DNA from: Pollenia angustigena
Lineage: Eukaryota; Arthropoda; Insecta; Diptera; Polleniidae
Length of the DNA stretch: 64,000 nt
Assembly: GCA_930367215.1 (NCBI GenBank)
Contig: OV884059.1
Span: 230,267,803-230,331,802, forward strand
Direction: 5' to 3'
Part shown: positions 23,740-35,735 of the stretch, one piece after another
Layout: each line of letters starts with the position of its first letter
How positions within the stretch are numbered: position 1 is the first letter of the stretch
Notes under the pieces: generated by a model
Seen by the model: the letters and a program-made list of their open reading frames with translations, nothing else
Told to the model about the DNA's origin: nothing
The model's database searches: none
Made by a program: the position numbers and the translations under genes

Positions 23740-25310
23740 CGTTTCTGTATTTCTCGCTTCGTAAAATTTTCCGCATGAAACGTGTGAATTGCAACAAAAA
23801 TAGTGTGAAATGAAACAAAAAATGGTTTTTCTCACGCAAGTGTTTCTGTATCTTTTCTTGGCGAGAATGATCTGTCATTTTAATAATTTTCCAGCAATTA
23901 TTGGAAGGATGCGAGAAAAAGTGTTTCTATAACAATGTTTTGCGAAAAGTTTCTTTCAAGAACTGTCAAAATCTATATCGGTTTACAAATGGCTGAGATA
24001 TAAATCTGTAATTTACCTATTCCTATAAATTTTTTTCTTTTTTTTACCTGAAATAGACTTAGTAGAACAGATGGTAGTTTTAGTTAAAAAAATCGGTTCA
24101 TAAATGAACGGGTTACAGACAAACAACTTTTTTTCTTGAAGAAATAATGGTTTTTGCCCAAAAATTTCCATATAAGATAAGAATATCAAAAGGGTGTTTC
24201 CACAGAAATTGACCCCTTATAGTTCAAAAATTAAATTTTTATTTTGAATTAATTTGTCCGCTATTATACAAAATAAATGTATCGTGTCATATTCCTAAAG
24301 ATTAACTTTAATTTTATTTATACTAACAAAAATATATTTTTTTTGTCACCGATAATAAATGAATTCACACGCAAAAAACTTGTAATTTTTATAATGTATT
24401 ATTTAAACAAAACATTTCAAAGAATTAAATCAGATATTTAACTTGACATATCCTGTGCAAAATTTTACAAAACATGATGTTTGTTTCAGACATTTAAAAA
24501 CAGCACATTTATAAAGTAACGGCCGTTACTTTGGATACACCCAAATATCAATCATATTTTGTTAATGTATATAAGAAGTATTAAATGTTCAAAATAAGCC
24601 AAATCGGTCCATTTCTTTCCCTCGAAATTTTGCTTTTGCCGATACATTTTTCAGGGAAGAGGCAAACAACTTCGAGGACAATTTTCATAAAAGGAATAAA
24701 TAAAAAAATTTAAGCTGTCTTTTTTTTAAAGATATTTTTTTTACTAATAAACAAACATATTAAAATATTTAAAACTATCTTATTTCGAAGACTAAGGGGC
24801 AACGCCAACAATTTCATTGAAAGCAAAAAAAAAATCAAAAGTATTTTATAAATTTGTTGTTACTTTCTACAGAAATTCATTTTGTTTTTTCAATTTTCAA
24901 CGCCACAAAATATGAAGTGTTTGAAATTTAAAAATTCAATATGAATTTCTATAGAAAGTAACAACAAAATTATAAAATATTTTTGATTTTGTTTTGGCTT
25001 TCGTCACTTTTTTATAAAAATCATTAAATCGTCACTTTGCTAATTTCGGAACAAAAAGTTGTCAAAATGACAATAACTCGTCAAATCTGGCAGCCCCGTT
25101 TTTATTATATTTATTTCTTTTGTTGACGTTTCGCTTTTATTTGACACTTAAGTACTGGAAATATTCCAGTATAAACAGAATTTGTTGTGTCTGTTTTCGC
25201 ATTCAAATACAGAAACACTTTTATCTCATAAATCGAGAAACGATGGAATTTTTTGTTTCACACTTCATGTAAGAAATTTTACGATGCGAGAAATACAGAA
25301 ACGAGGTACT
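23740..25310. repeat. Inverted pair of GATACAGAAACACTT-type segments
   Basis: The segment 23740-23860 (minus strand) and 25205-25310 (plus strand) share ATACAGAAACACTT, TTTTTTGTTTCA and CGAGAAATACAGAAACGAGG. They may be the two ends of one decayed element or two separate fragments; the middle is AT-rich with no gene. Confidence 0.45.
24842..24982. repeat. Hairpin MITE
   Basis: ATTTTATAAATTTGTTGTTA and the following CTTTCTACAGAAATTCAT are inverted at the right end. The arms are about 40 bp around a 60-bp loop. About 120 bp downstream, GTCAAATCTGGCAGCCCCG at about 25080 looks like an isolated hAT terminus. Confidence 0.5.
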
Positions 25311-25635
25311 GGTCACACAAAGAAAACTTTCGCCAAAAGATTTTCGCAAATCAAAGCGACTTATTGTTACTTGTGTAGTCAATATAGCTATTAAGGGCCG
25401 GCAAATACTGAGCATAGAGGACAATTTAGATATAAGCACAAAGTTGCTTAAGTTATAGTAGAGTAGTAACTAGAATAAAGAGCGAAAATAAAGGCTGAAA
25501 ACGGCTTGCAAAAAAGTAAGAAAAATTAATTATTAATGCGATTTCCGTATAAAGTGCTAAATTATCAATTTTTCATATTTGATAAATACACTGAAATTTA
25601 TTGTTGAGGGAAAGCTAGCTTCTTTGCGCATTTAA

Positions 25636-26396
25636 CTGGTTGCTTAGGCCAGCTCATCAGGAAACCTTTTCCAAAGATTTTAGAAAAGCCAAAAATATTA
25701 AACAAATAAAACCCTAAAGCGAATAATAATTATAAACACTCTAAGTCTTACTTGCAACAATATCAAAGCTTAAACAAAACACCAACAATAAGTTTTAAAG
25801 ATTCAATTCGTGTAACATGCTTAGATCGGACAAAAATTATGAGATTGGAAAAAGTTTTTATATTTAAAAAAATGTATAGCCTATTTTGCCAATAACACTA
25901 ATTTTGTGAACAATGTTGTCCCTAACTGTAAATACCGTTCCTTAGATATATAAAAATATATTTTGTATCCTGCCCACTTCTCCAATTCCGCCCATATTTT
26001 GTCGGATGTTGTGTATTGTTAACCAAAATGCATGTACATAATTTTTAAACTTTGGCTCTTGCCGTTCTCCACACAGAAAATTTTTAACAACACAGTTTGT
26101 TAAAAATAAAATTTTAGGTCAACAAACTTTTTATTTGATTCCATGAAAAAATTTATTAAAATTACACTTAGCAAAATAACACTCAATAAAACATATTTAA
26201 TAATTTAATAATTAAATATTTCTTCATATTCAATAAAAAAATATTTGAATCAAAGTAGACAGAATTTTAACAACTCTTGTCCATTTTTAGCTTTGATATC
26301 GTTGCAAATAAGACTTGACTTGACTTTGTAATTCTTATTCGCTTTACAGTTTTATTTGTACAATATCTTTAGTTTTTTTTTGGCCCAAGCAACCAG
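25636..26396. mobile_element. TIR element, CTGGTTGCTTRGGCC family
   Basis: CTGGTTGCTTAGGCC at the left is inverted as GGCCCAAGCAACCAG at the right. Subterminal sequence (AAAACCCTAAAGCGAATAA, CTTGCAACAATATCAAAGC) is repeated in inverse order near 26290-26350. The left arm is duplicated at 335-500. Confidence 0.6.
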
Positions 26397-27305
26397 CGAA
26401 ATCACGTTCACATGTTGTAACTCGATTTTTCCGACTTTTTGTTTTAACCAGAAAAGTAATCAGTAAATACCGCCTTACAATTTTGCAATTTTTTTGTTTG
26501 GCGGAATATCGGAATTTTTCCTAATTCTTGGATTATAAAAGAATATATAGCAAAATGTTTCAAATATTTGGTAAAAAAAAAGTATTTTGTCTCTCCTGAA
26601 AAGGAGTTGTTTTTAAGTTACGATGTTGCGGAAGAAAACCATCGATATATGCCACTATTAGGCATATTGCCGAATTTGAATATAATCAATTTATGTGAAT
26701 ATAGAAAAAAAAATTCATATATATGCATACACCGACAGCAGGTTTAGCAACAGAGTTGCAAACTGTATAAAAAATAGTTATTATAACAATAAAAAAATTC
26801 ATCCCTGATACCAAGACAAAAATTTATTTTTATACCCACACCACAATAGTGGAGAGGGTATTATGCATTTGTGCTGATGTGTGTAACGCCTTAAAATAGT
26901 GGTCCTAAACCCACCTTAAAGTATACCGATCTACTCAGAATCACTTTCTGAGTCGAACTAACGATGTCCGTCCGGCTGGCTGGCTGGCTGTCAATGTAAA
27001 CTTCTGCGCAAAGTACAGGTCGCAATTTTGGAGATAATTTGATAAAATTTGGGTCATAGGTTCTTATTGGCACAAGGACCAAGCCTATTGAAAATGGGCC
27101 GAATCGTGGGACCACGAGGGACGATAGGGGGAATTTCTTCCTTTCAGAAACTATCAAACCGATTTTATTGAAATTTAAAACATGGATAGAACCATATCTA
27201 TATGGACACAAAATGTATACATTTTAAAAAAAATCGGACCACGAGGGGAGATAGGGGCAATTTCTGCCTCTCAAACCGAGTTTAATGAAATTTAAAACAT
27301 AGATA

Positions 27306-27914
27306 CCCAGCAAAAACTTACATTGCAAAGTAATGAGTTAAAAAGCTAATATAACGACTCTTCACTAATTATACATTGGCATTTTAACTCATTATTTTAA
27401 CACGGTGATGTCATTGGAGGCAAGTACTTACCTCCCTCGCTTACAAATAGGGAGTTAAAAAGTTATTACTCCGATGTCACCAAAATTACAACTAACATTG
27501 AATGACTTTAAAAAAATTTTTTTTTTGTTACTTTTTTTTTATTATTTTTTTTTCTATTTTTTCTTATTTTATTTTACTTTATGTTTTTTTCTATTTTTTC
27601 TTATTTTATTTTACTTTGTTTTATTTTTTATTTTGTCTCTGGTGGGATTCGATCGCGCAACCTCGGTGCTGATAGACTAGCTCACTACCAGCTAGTCTAG
27701 TGTAGCTTTTGTATAAAAAAAACGTTGTTTTACTCAATTAAGAGCGTAAATATGAGATTAAATTATTGTAGGCAACTACTTACCACCCTCGCTTACAAAT
27801 AGGGAGTTAAATAAGTCATTACCAAACTACGTCTATGTAATGAAGATGGTATGTAGTAGTCATTGAAAAGTAAGTTGTTCAGTAATGGCATGTCATTACC
27901 AAGTTTTTGCTGGG
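27306..27914. mobile_element. TIR element 1 carrying a tRNA-like module
   Basis: CCCAGCAAAAACTT and its exact inverse bound 609 bp, with TA on each side (27304-27305, 27915-27916). Inside are a long T-rich tract, a tRNA-like module on the minus strand, and an imperfect direct repeat (CCCTCGCTTACAAATAGGGA) on either side of the centre. The element at 58994-59610 has the same termini, tRNA-like head and A-rich tail. Confidence 0.75.
27634..27712 (-). repeat. tRNA-like head plus A-rich tail inside TIR element 1
   Basis: On the minus strand: TAGCTGGTAGTGAGCTAGTC (D-arm/A-box-like), CAGCACCGAGGTTGC, then GCGCGATCGAATCCCAC (decayed T-arm with a B-box-like loop), followed by an A-rich tail of about 150 bp. 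No acceptor stem can be formed, so it is not a functional tRNA. Confidence 0.6.
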
Positions 27915-28135
27915 TAGATCCATATCTATAGGGACATATTAGCTATACAGTTTTTAACAAATAGGACCACAAGGGGAGGCAGGGGGAAATTTCTGCCTCT
28001 CACAAACTTTCAAACCGATTTTCATGAAGTTGATAAACATAGATAAATCCATATTTACATGGACACATAAGCATGATGTGTTTTTAAATACTGTGGTTAT
28101 GGTCGGGCTTGACCGACTATACTTTCTTACTTGTT

Positions 28136-28737
28136 TTTGAGTGGAGTGTTGATGACAAAAACTAAAACGATTTATTTATTAGTTTTTGTATATGCGACAG
28201 CGCATAGAGAAAGGGACCAGTAAGGTAAAGGGAACAGTAAAACCAACTACACAAAACAAGAGGTAGGGACGACCTACGCGCGTTTTTGAGATGTGTCGCT
28301 TTCAAATGAGACCAATACCAAGACGCTCAGTTATTGGTACACCAAAGATACACGTATTTAAATCTTTAAAATGGCTCTCCTGAACAAAACCTTTAGGTCC
28401 CTTTCTATTTTGCGGCTTCGAAAACAAAAACGAACTTGGTACATGCTGCTAATGTGACTATAACCCTAACAATTTGCTTTACTTTTGCCTTTGCTAGCCG
28501 CTGATAGATTGAATATATCGTCGACTTAATACGTAAACCTGCTAAATCTATTTTAAAGTAAATATAGATTTTGATACGCTTCGTCAACCAGCATGTTGGT
28601 TTTCTTCAATTTGGGTCTTGGAGTGTGTAAAACCAACTTTATTTTTTGTTTTCCTCTTAAGCTGCAAATATGAAATGCAAAAGTTTTTTGTCTTTCCTTA
28701 GAAATGTACTGAAAAGGAGTAAGCAGGTTTGCATATT
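28136..28737. other. No recognisable gene
   Basis: A mixed-composition stretch with slightly higher GC at 28190-28330. No domain, TIR pair or tandem repeat was identified. Confidence 0.35.
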
Positions 28738-28862
28738 TTTTTTAATTCCCTAAGCAAATCCCCGCGAAGCTCTACGACTGTGCAGGAAAGAAACCAGAGT
28801 CTCTGGCGGGTATCAAACCCGCAACCCCGGTGGTTATAGCTCACTTCCAGCTAGCCTTCCAG
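28738..28862 (-). repeat. SINE-like copy: tRNA-like head with unrelated body
   Basis: On the minus strand the T-arm GCGGG-TTTGATA-CCCGC (28806-28822) has a perfect 5-bp stem and 7-nt loop. It is followed by CAGAGACTCTGGTTTCTTTC and a GAGCTTCGCGGGGATT segment shared with 54378-54505. This head-plus-body layout is that of a tRNA-derived SINE. Confidence 0.6.
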
Positions 28863-29029
28863 GGAACTTAAGCCGACGATATGGCAAATGTGCTTATATC
28901 GCTGAATGGACTATAAAGTAATTACGTTTTAATAAATTTACTTATAGCCACAGAAAATAAAGATAAAATGGACTTTATCGCTAATGTGGCTTAAAAGGGT
29001 AGTGATTATAAACGAAGAGTACTGTATAC

Positions 29030-30158
29030 CAGAGAACTGCAAAAACCACTATTTTTGTTGATTAACTCATACGCTATAATTTACATTAACTCTATGCCTG
29101 TAAAACAAAGTTCAACGTTGGTAATTTTGACATCGTTTTGTACACATTTGATTTGTGCATGTGTGAGTTTTTTATTGAAAGTGCTTTGTTTGCATTTATT
29201 GTTGCGCACGCAATAACACAATTTCTTAAAGTTAAACGGCATTTATTCTTTTGCTTTTGCATTTAAGTAGTCATTGTCCACTCAATGACACAACGACGAA
29301 TGTAAATTGGTATGTGTACGAGTCGCTTTGTTGGTATGATTGTTGTAGGCATAAGTTCAAATAAACTAGTTGTATTGTCCAATTTGTTTTTGTTTTTACC
29401 CTGCGAATAATATTGGACCACCTGATTTAGATCAAATGGACTACTCATTGGACTAGTCCGATGTAATGCAAGCATGGACCATATCATTGTTAAAAAGTGT
29501 TTGTAGTGAGACGACATGTCTTCGTTTTTTAACGAAATGTGTTCGTTTTTAAACGACTTTAAAACTAATCCTCTTGAGTAGGTATACCATGGAGTAGTTT
29601 TAATACTACTCCTTTGTAATCCAAAGCTGGGTTATATGGTCCTGCCCTAGGACATTGTACTGTTAAATAGACCATGTTTTTGCTATACGTTTGGGTTACT
29701 TTTGGACTAGTCCCTTGTGGGCTACATTTTACACGCGTGTTTGGACTAGCCCTATTATTTGCAGGGTATTTTTTTAAAAGCGTAACAAGCAACATTAACA
29801 ACAAAAACAACAATACATTGTACATACAGAACTACTGTACTTTTTACGAAATGATAAAAAATAAAAACGTCTTCTGTTTCTATGGAAATTGTTTCAGCTG
29901 CTGAATAGTCATCAGAGCAATGATTTTTGTGTATTTTTCTTTGTATATGTTTTTTACCAAAGCAATAATTGACGAACGAAGCTAAACATGGTATGAATGG
30001 CAAAGTCAATACGCTGTGCATGACTTGAATGAATTTTATTAAAACAACACCAATGTGTGTGGTTGAGAAAGTTTGATTACATGAACACAAATGAGTGTAG
30101 GTATTTGATGTTGTTGATTAAATGCGAATTTTTTGCAATCGCACAAAGCCGTTCTCTG
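29030..30158. mobile_element. hAT MITE, CAGAGAAC family copy A (with nested MITE)
   Basis: Ends CAGAGAACTGCAAAAACC and GCACAAAGCCGTTCTCTG. It is an inverse-orientation homologue of 50527-51234, made longer by the 368-bp element at 29399-29766. Unlike copy B, no clean 8-bp duplication is visible. Confidence 0.72.
29399..29766. mobile_element. MITE, CCCTGCAAATAAT family copy 1 (2-bp TA duplication)
   Basis: CCCTGCGAATAATATTGGAC and the inverse ACTAGCCCTATTATTTGCAGGG, flanked by TA (29397-29398, 29767-29768). The interior contains GGACTAGTCC motifs and CCATGGAGTAG near an inverted GACATGTCTTCG. Its homologue is at 52393-52818. Confidence 0.75.
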
Positions 30159-30831
30159 ATACACACAATGTTTTTCTTCATCACTCACTGTTGCTGCATC
30201 CTTTCCTTTGCTGATGAAGAAATGTAACCAAAAACGGCGGCAGACCGACTCGATATGTTTTTCGTCATCATTCTATTTTTGTATTTGATGTATTCAAGTA
30301 AACAGTTTGCAAAAAATTGAATACGGGATTTAGTTTTTTTTACAAATTTTGAAACCAACCGAAAGATTATTTTGTTACTTATAATGTTGTTGTTTCTGTT
30401 GTTTAAAAAGAGTGAAACGTTTTTTTACCTTCTATTGTTTTTGTTGTTTCTTTTTTACTACAAACCTCGTCACGCTATTTTATCATCTTTCTTATTGTTG
30501 TACTTTTTTTAAAGCGTCCAAAAATAGACTGCATGTGTTTTTTGTTGTAGTTCAACTGCACGTTCAATCACTTGTATTGTGAAAACCGAACATACAACTT
30601 TTATTATAACTTTTTGGAAACTTATGGATCATTGGTAACTTAAAACTTTTCCTATGTTTTTATTTTCTAAAAATTAAAATTTCGATTAACACATCTAGAC
30701 TAATTTTTAAAAGAAATATGAGGAGACTTTATAAACTGAAATTATACTAGTTCGTATTTCGTTAAATATTATATTAGTATAAATATTTAACCAATAAATT
30801 TGTATGTATGTATTAAAATTATTTACAAAAC

Positions 30832-30962
30832 GTCACCTGAAATCCAAAAAGTCGTCAGACAAAAATGTCAAAATTAACCTTTTTAATGACTATGAAGTAA
30901 ATATCCAAAATCTATCATAATTATTTATGAAATTTTTTGTCGCCTTTTGGATTTAAGGTGAT
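30832..30962. repeat. Short inverted-repeat MITE
   Basis: TCACCTGAAATCCAAAAAG is inverted imperfectly at the right (CCTTTTGGATTTAAGGTGA). The flanks from 30160 to 31280 otherwise show nothing recognisable. Confidence 0.45.
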
Positions 30963-31286
30963 GAGATATCAATAAATTGTCGTTATTAAAATACGTTTTG
31001 AATAATATTGTTTGTAAATTTTTATAAAAGCAAATGTGTAAATAAAATTTTTAAAAATTTTAAATAATATGCACATACATATTTATTGTTAACAGATCTG
31101 TAAAAGACTGCAATCAATTGACATTGAAATCAATATGATTTTACCCAAACTGATTTCTTAATATTGTTACGTTAATGCCTTTTCAATAACGTTTTCGGTT
31201 TATTTCCTTTATAATAAACCTCTTGAGTTCTTTATTGCACTTTAATAAAATTAAATAAACACAACACTTTAATTTATAACACTTAT

Positions 31287-31423
31287 AGCCTGTTCGTCGA
31301 TTTCGAACGTTAACGGTCGCATAGAAAATTATATTCAAAACAAAAACAAAATTCGAAAAATTGTTTTTGTTTTAAATGTAATTTTCTATGCGAACGTTAA
31401 CGTTCGAAATCGACGAACAGGCT
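31287..31423. repeat. Near-perfect hairpin MITE
   Basis: AGCCTGTTCGTCGATTTCGA and the following ACGTTAAC pair exactly with the right end. Inner arms (GCATAGAAAATTA) also pair, giving a ~60-bp stem. No target duplication seen. Confidence 0.65.
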
Positions 31424-31613
31424 GTTTTTTATTATTTACACAGCTTTATTTAGAACTTAGTCACTTTACCAATCGTCATTTACAGCTTTTATTTACAACT
31501 CACTTCAATGTTTATAATTTTCTCCGCGTGATGCGTTTTTGCAAAGTCTGAACTTAGAATGATCTATTTATACTCTAGCCCAGACGTGTATATGATACAA
31601 GTTACGTCTAGAT

Positions 31614-32107
31614 CAGTGTTCGAAAATAAACAGTACATTATTTAACGTTCGGCTCACACACCCAGGAACGATATCTATTTTTTTAGTGATTGTGTAGACA
31701 TACACAACCCTTAATACCATTCGTAACTATTTTCAAAAACAGAACAATTGTAGTGATACTGTAGACAAACATTATATTTTAATGTTCTATAATGTTTTTT
31801 TCGTGTGTGTATTTTGTTTTTGTAAAAATGTTTTTTTTACCAGCCAAAAGGGACGAACATTAACGAGCCGAACCGAACACATTGAAGTTTGTGGATTTTC
31901 AAAAAAAAACCGAACGGAATTAAATGTTCACATCTTTTGTTGAGTTTGATAAAAACAGTAATATTTTTGTGTTCGAAAGATGACTAACAGGGAAACGTTA
32001 TTTTTTTTAATGATTTTATACACAAACACTATTAGCGTTTGTGTTTTCCACAAATCTACCGAACCGAACATTAAAAAACGATATTTAGTGTTTATTTTCG
32101 AACACTG
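31614..32107. mobile_element. hAT MITE, CAGTGTTCGAAAATAAAC family copy 1
   Basis: Ends CAGTGTTCGAAAATAAAC and its inverse, with perfect 8-bp GTCTAGAT (31606-31613, 32108-32115). Interior CGAACATT and ACAAACACT motifs recur. Other copies are at 37713-38475 and in XPR1 intron 2. Confidence 0.88.
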
Positions 32108-32928
32108 GTCTAGATGGCTCTAGAAAGATCGCCTAATAACGGCTATTTCGTTAATTAAACTTATTCATCTATAGCTACTATCTATATGGCTGAATTAATT
32201 GAGTTATTTGGCATCATAAACTAAGACATACTTTTAGGCGTTACAATAAATTACGATAACTTAATAACGAACATTTTACAGTGGGGTTGAAGTACAATTA
32301 TGCACAACAATTTTAACATTACATTGATTTTTACACTAGAAGTGTGCATAACTTACACAATAACAATTTAAACTAATAAAATAACTAACAAATACTAAAT
32401 AACTAATCAATACAAGATAACTAATAAATTAATCTAATTCTTAACTAAAGTTACTTTCGTAACAATATGTACATAATTTCAAATTTAAAAAGGAAATCTG
32501 TCAATACTGCAACAGTTTTCAATAGTTTGATTGTAATAAGCAGGGAAACCTAAAATATGCAACTGCATGTTTTTCCTTGGGCGAACAATGAAGGCAGAAA
32601 CAATATATTTATCCGTTTTACAGCTTTTTATGAATTTTGGCATCGATTTGTTAGTGCATATTTTACCGTTTGCAGCATTTTTTGCATTATTTAATGAAAA
32701 ACGCTTTTTTGCAGCATTTTCTTAAGTTTTTAGCGACTATTTTGCCTTTTTGATACATTTAATATTTGTTTAGATGCCTACAAGCAAATAAATTTTTTTT
32801 TGCGAAATTTTTGATTTTCTATTTTCAACATCTATCTGTATACCCAACATGTTGTATCATATTCGTCATCTACTATTACTTGAAAATTGTAAGACAAAGC
32901 AGGTTGTCATTTTGGTTTTATATAATTT
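32108..32928. other. No recognisable gene
   Basis: AT-rich DNA including several TTTTTGCAGCATTTTTTGCA-like stretches at 32640-32730. No element boundaries found. Confidence 0.35.
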
Positions 32929-33794
32929 GGGTGATTTTTTAAGAGCTATAGAAAAGTTAAAAAAACACATAAAATTCAGAAAAATGCATGAAATCTTTAT
33001 TTGAATCGATAGTACGGTCCATATAATTTAATGTTTGAAGATTATTTCATGCAAATGTTGACCGTGACTGCGCCTCAAATGGTCCATCCGCTTAGTCCAA
33101 TTCCAACATTTCAGCCGGTATCTCATGAATTAATGCTTCAATGTTGTCTTCCAATGCGTCAATTGAAGCGGGCATGTGTGTATAGACATGAGCTTTAACA
33201 TAGCCCTAAAGTCTAAAATAGTCTAAAGGCGTTAAATCGCATGATCTAGGCGGCCAATTGACCGGTCCCGAACGTGATATAAAATGTTCACCGAACTCGC
33301 CTCTCAATAAGTCCATTGTTTAGCGTGCTGTGTGGCATGTGGCACCGTCTTGTTGAAAGTTGGATATCATCTCACGGTAGCGCTCACCATTCACAGTTAC
33401 GTTACGATTCGCATCATCTTTGAAGAAGTACGATCCAATGATGCCACCAGCCCATAAACCGCACCAAACTATGACTTTTTCTGGATGCATTGGTAGCTCT
33501 TTGAATGCTTCTGGCTGAACTTCACTCTAAAATCGACAATTCTGCTTGTTAACGTACCCATTGAGCCAAAAATGAGCTGACCATAAAATGGAAGAAGCGC
33601 GCGATGAACTTTCTTAACAGAGCACGGATTTTGATAATAAAATTCAATAATTTGCAAGCGTTGTTCGTTTGTAAGACGATTCATGGTTAAATTATAGACC
33701 AAACTGAAGATGTTTGACAGTGAAACAAAACACGAAACGTGCGTCAGCTGTTTAAACCAGTGTTGCCAAAAAGATAATAGCTAAAAAATCACCC
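32929..33794 (-). pseudogene. Mariner-like element with internally deleted transposase
   Basis: TIRs GGGTGATTTTTTAAGAGCTA (left) and the inverse of GGGTGATTTTTTAGCTAT (right) bound 866 bp. The minus strand encodes MNRLTNEQRLQIIEFYYQN (from 33684), jumps after LLPFYGQ to HFWLNGYVNKQNCRF, then reads PMHPEKVIVWCGLWAGGIIG, NFQQDGATCHTAR, a stop, WPPRSCDLTPLDYF and further broken C-terminal sequence. This is a well-known insect mariner-type lineage. A large in-frame segment between the N-terminal helix-turn-helix and the catalytic core is missing, and several stops and frameshifts are present. Confidence 0.9.
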
Positions 33795-33851
33795 GATATA
33801 AGGAAACATCAAGGAAGAATCAATTATATACGTTTTTGGCGATGTGTGTAA

Positions 33852-34432
33852 TACATAGAAATCTGGACCAATCTATAAGTATACCGATAGATTTAGAAGT
33901 GATCTAACGATAACTATCCGTCCGTCTAGCTGGTTGCCAGTCCATTAGTGTGACCGCAAATTATATGGGCAATTTTTTTTTCGTATTTTCACTTGGCAAA
34001 CCCCTTAGATCATTCCCAATTAGAAAAAAATATATATAAAAAATTTTAGATCGTTTGCATAGTTATTAGCCGAGCCCACAAAGTTTGCTAAAATGCTATT
34101 TTTCTCACTATGGGTCGCTTTAATTGTTGATAACTTCGGCAATATTTATTTTAGAGAAAACCCTTATTTACAAATATTCTAGTGCTATATCTTATGAACA
34201 ATGTTGCTCTGTATTAGTTTTCTTTAACATGAATATTTATCCAGAAAGAACCAAATTAAAAAACAACACCGAATTTTTCACATATCTTCGCATACATACC
34301 ACGACATAGAAATCTGGACCAATCTATAAGTATACCGATAGATTTAGAAGTGATCTAACGGTAACCATCCGTCCGTCTGGCTGGGTGCCAGTTCATTAGT
34401 TTGACAGCAAGTTATAAGGGCAATTTTTTTTT
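33852..34432. repeat. Two direct copies of a TATACCCACACC-family segment
   Basis: About 130 bp starting ACATAGAAATCTGGACCAAT and including the CCGTCCGTC stretch occurs at 33852-33980 and again at 34305-34432, spaced about 453 bp. A reversed end (AACAAGTAAGAAAGTTTG) is at 34803. Confidence 0.6.
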
Positions 34433-34859
34433 CATATAAAATAGGAAAAAAATAACAGTCACCCTACAGTCCATGTTAAGTACAAGTTGCAGTTTTGTGG
34501 ATAATTTGTTAAAATTTGGCAAAAACATTTTAATTGTACTAAGGACGAAGTCTATCGGCCATGTTTTGACAATCGCACGTTTTGAAATCGCACATACTTT
34601 TGCAATTTGAAGTCGCCAAACTTCTTGTGATTGCAATTTACAGAACAACTATTATGCGATTTGAAGTCAGAATCACCAATATAAAGCGTTTTGCGATTGT
34701 CAGAACATGCCCGTATGTAAGTGGTGAGAATCGGCCTTAAATTTTACATATTCCCCAAAAAATGTATTTCCAAATTAGACTCTGTGTCCGTTAACCATAT
34801 AAAACAAGTAAGAAAGTTTGTGTTTTTTCATCCTATTTTGTAAAATTATTTATATACTA

Positions 34860-35735
34860 CAGTCCAGCAAAATTATGCACTCATATTCTAAGAAACAACC
34901 ATAAAATATCCTTAAGTACCTGGCAACTCCATAATTTTGCACAGCAAAGGTTGGTACTTGGTACTTTCTAAAGTGATCTATGTTTAAGTATTGGCATATC
35001 TATTATTTTAAATGTTTTTTCTTTCTAAATTAATAAGGGTAATAATTGCTTTTTTATTGAAAAAAGTGTTAAATTAAAAATGACTCGCGAGGAGCTATCG
35101 ATTGAGGAGCGCAATATTATTATTATTAATCATAGATTGGGAAAATCATATTTTGAAATTGCTTAAATAACTAATAAAAGTAAATCAACAATACGAAAGG
35201 TAATAAATCGCTTTCAAAAAGAAAAACGAGTTGAAAATAAGACCAGGTCTGGGCGTCATTGCAAGCTTAGTATCCGAGAAGAAAGAAAAATAGTGTCTTT
35301 AATTAGGAATGGCCCCTTTAAAAGTGCACCAAAGATTGCGGCCGAGTTGAAAAAGTCCATGGACAAAAGTGTTTCCGCGGATACAGTACGAAGATCAATC
35401 AAAAGAGCTGGGTACAACGCTCGTACAGCAGGCAAAAAGCCCTATATAAGCGAAGTCAACAGAAAAAGCGAATTGATTTTGCAGATTATGTTGGCATTTA
35501 GATTAAAATCGTCCCATAAATATTTTGCTGCAAATTAACTGCCCATCGTTTCCAAATAGGGTAAAATCTCGAAAATTCGTCTGGCAATACTATGGCGAAT
35601 AGGCTTTACCGCTTATAATTTTAGAATTGTGTTTATTAAATGGAACTGTTAGAAAATTGTTGAATATTTTGTTTTCAAATTAAAATGTTTGGATTTTTTT
35701 TTTAAATCATTCTTTTTAGGATCAATGAGTGCAAT
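34860..35735 (+). pseudogene. Tc1-like transposase remnant
   Basis: A likely left TIR CAGTCCAGCAAAATTATGCA starts at 34860 after TA. The frame from ATG 35080 reads MTREELSIEERNIIII, a stop TAA at 35164-35166, then SKSTIRKVINRFQKEKR and RKIVSLIRNGPFKSAPKIAA with SADTVRRSIKRAGYNARTA: the paired helix-turn-helix DNA-binding region of Tc1 transposases. A frameshift near 35460 precedes RIDFADYV-like residues, and the DDE catalytic part is absent. The right TIR is at best a 9-bp scrap (ATGAGTGCA) near 35725. Confidence 0.85.

Larger units (their letters stand above)
26830..28135 (+). repeat. Dispersed repeat, TATACCCACACC family
   Basis: Runs from TATACCCACACCACAATAGT to GACCGACTATACTTTCTTAC, with GTCCGTCCGGCTGGCTGG inside and a repeated GGACCACGAGGG-AGATAGGGG unit. 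It is interrupted by the MITE at 27306-27914. Relatives lie at 33852-34432 and 55843-56468. Confidence 0.65.

Noticed and set aside
27474..27680. 68-codon hydrophobic frame rich in F, L and Y, resembling a membrane protein
   Set aside because: It is the translation of a T-rich tail of the tRNA-like module; low complexity only.
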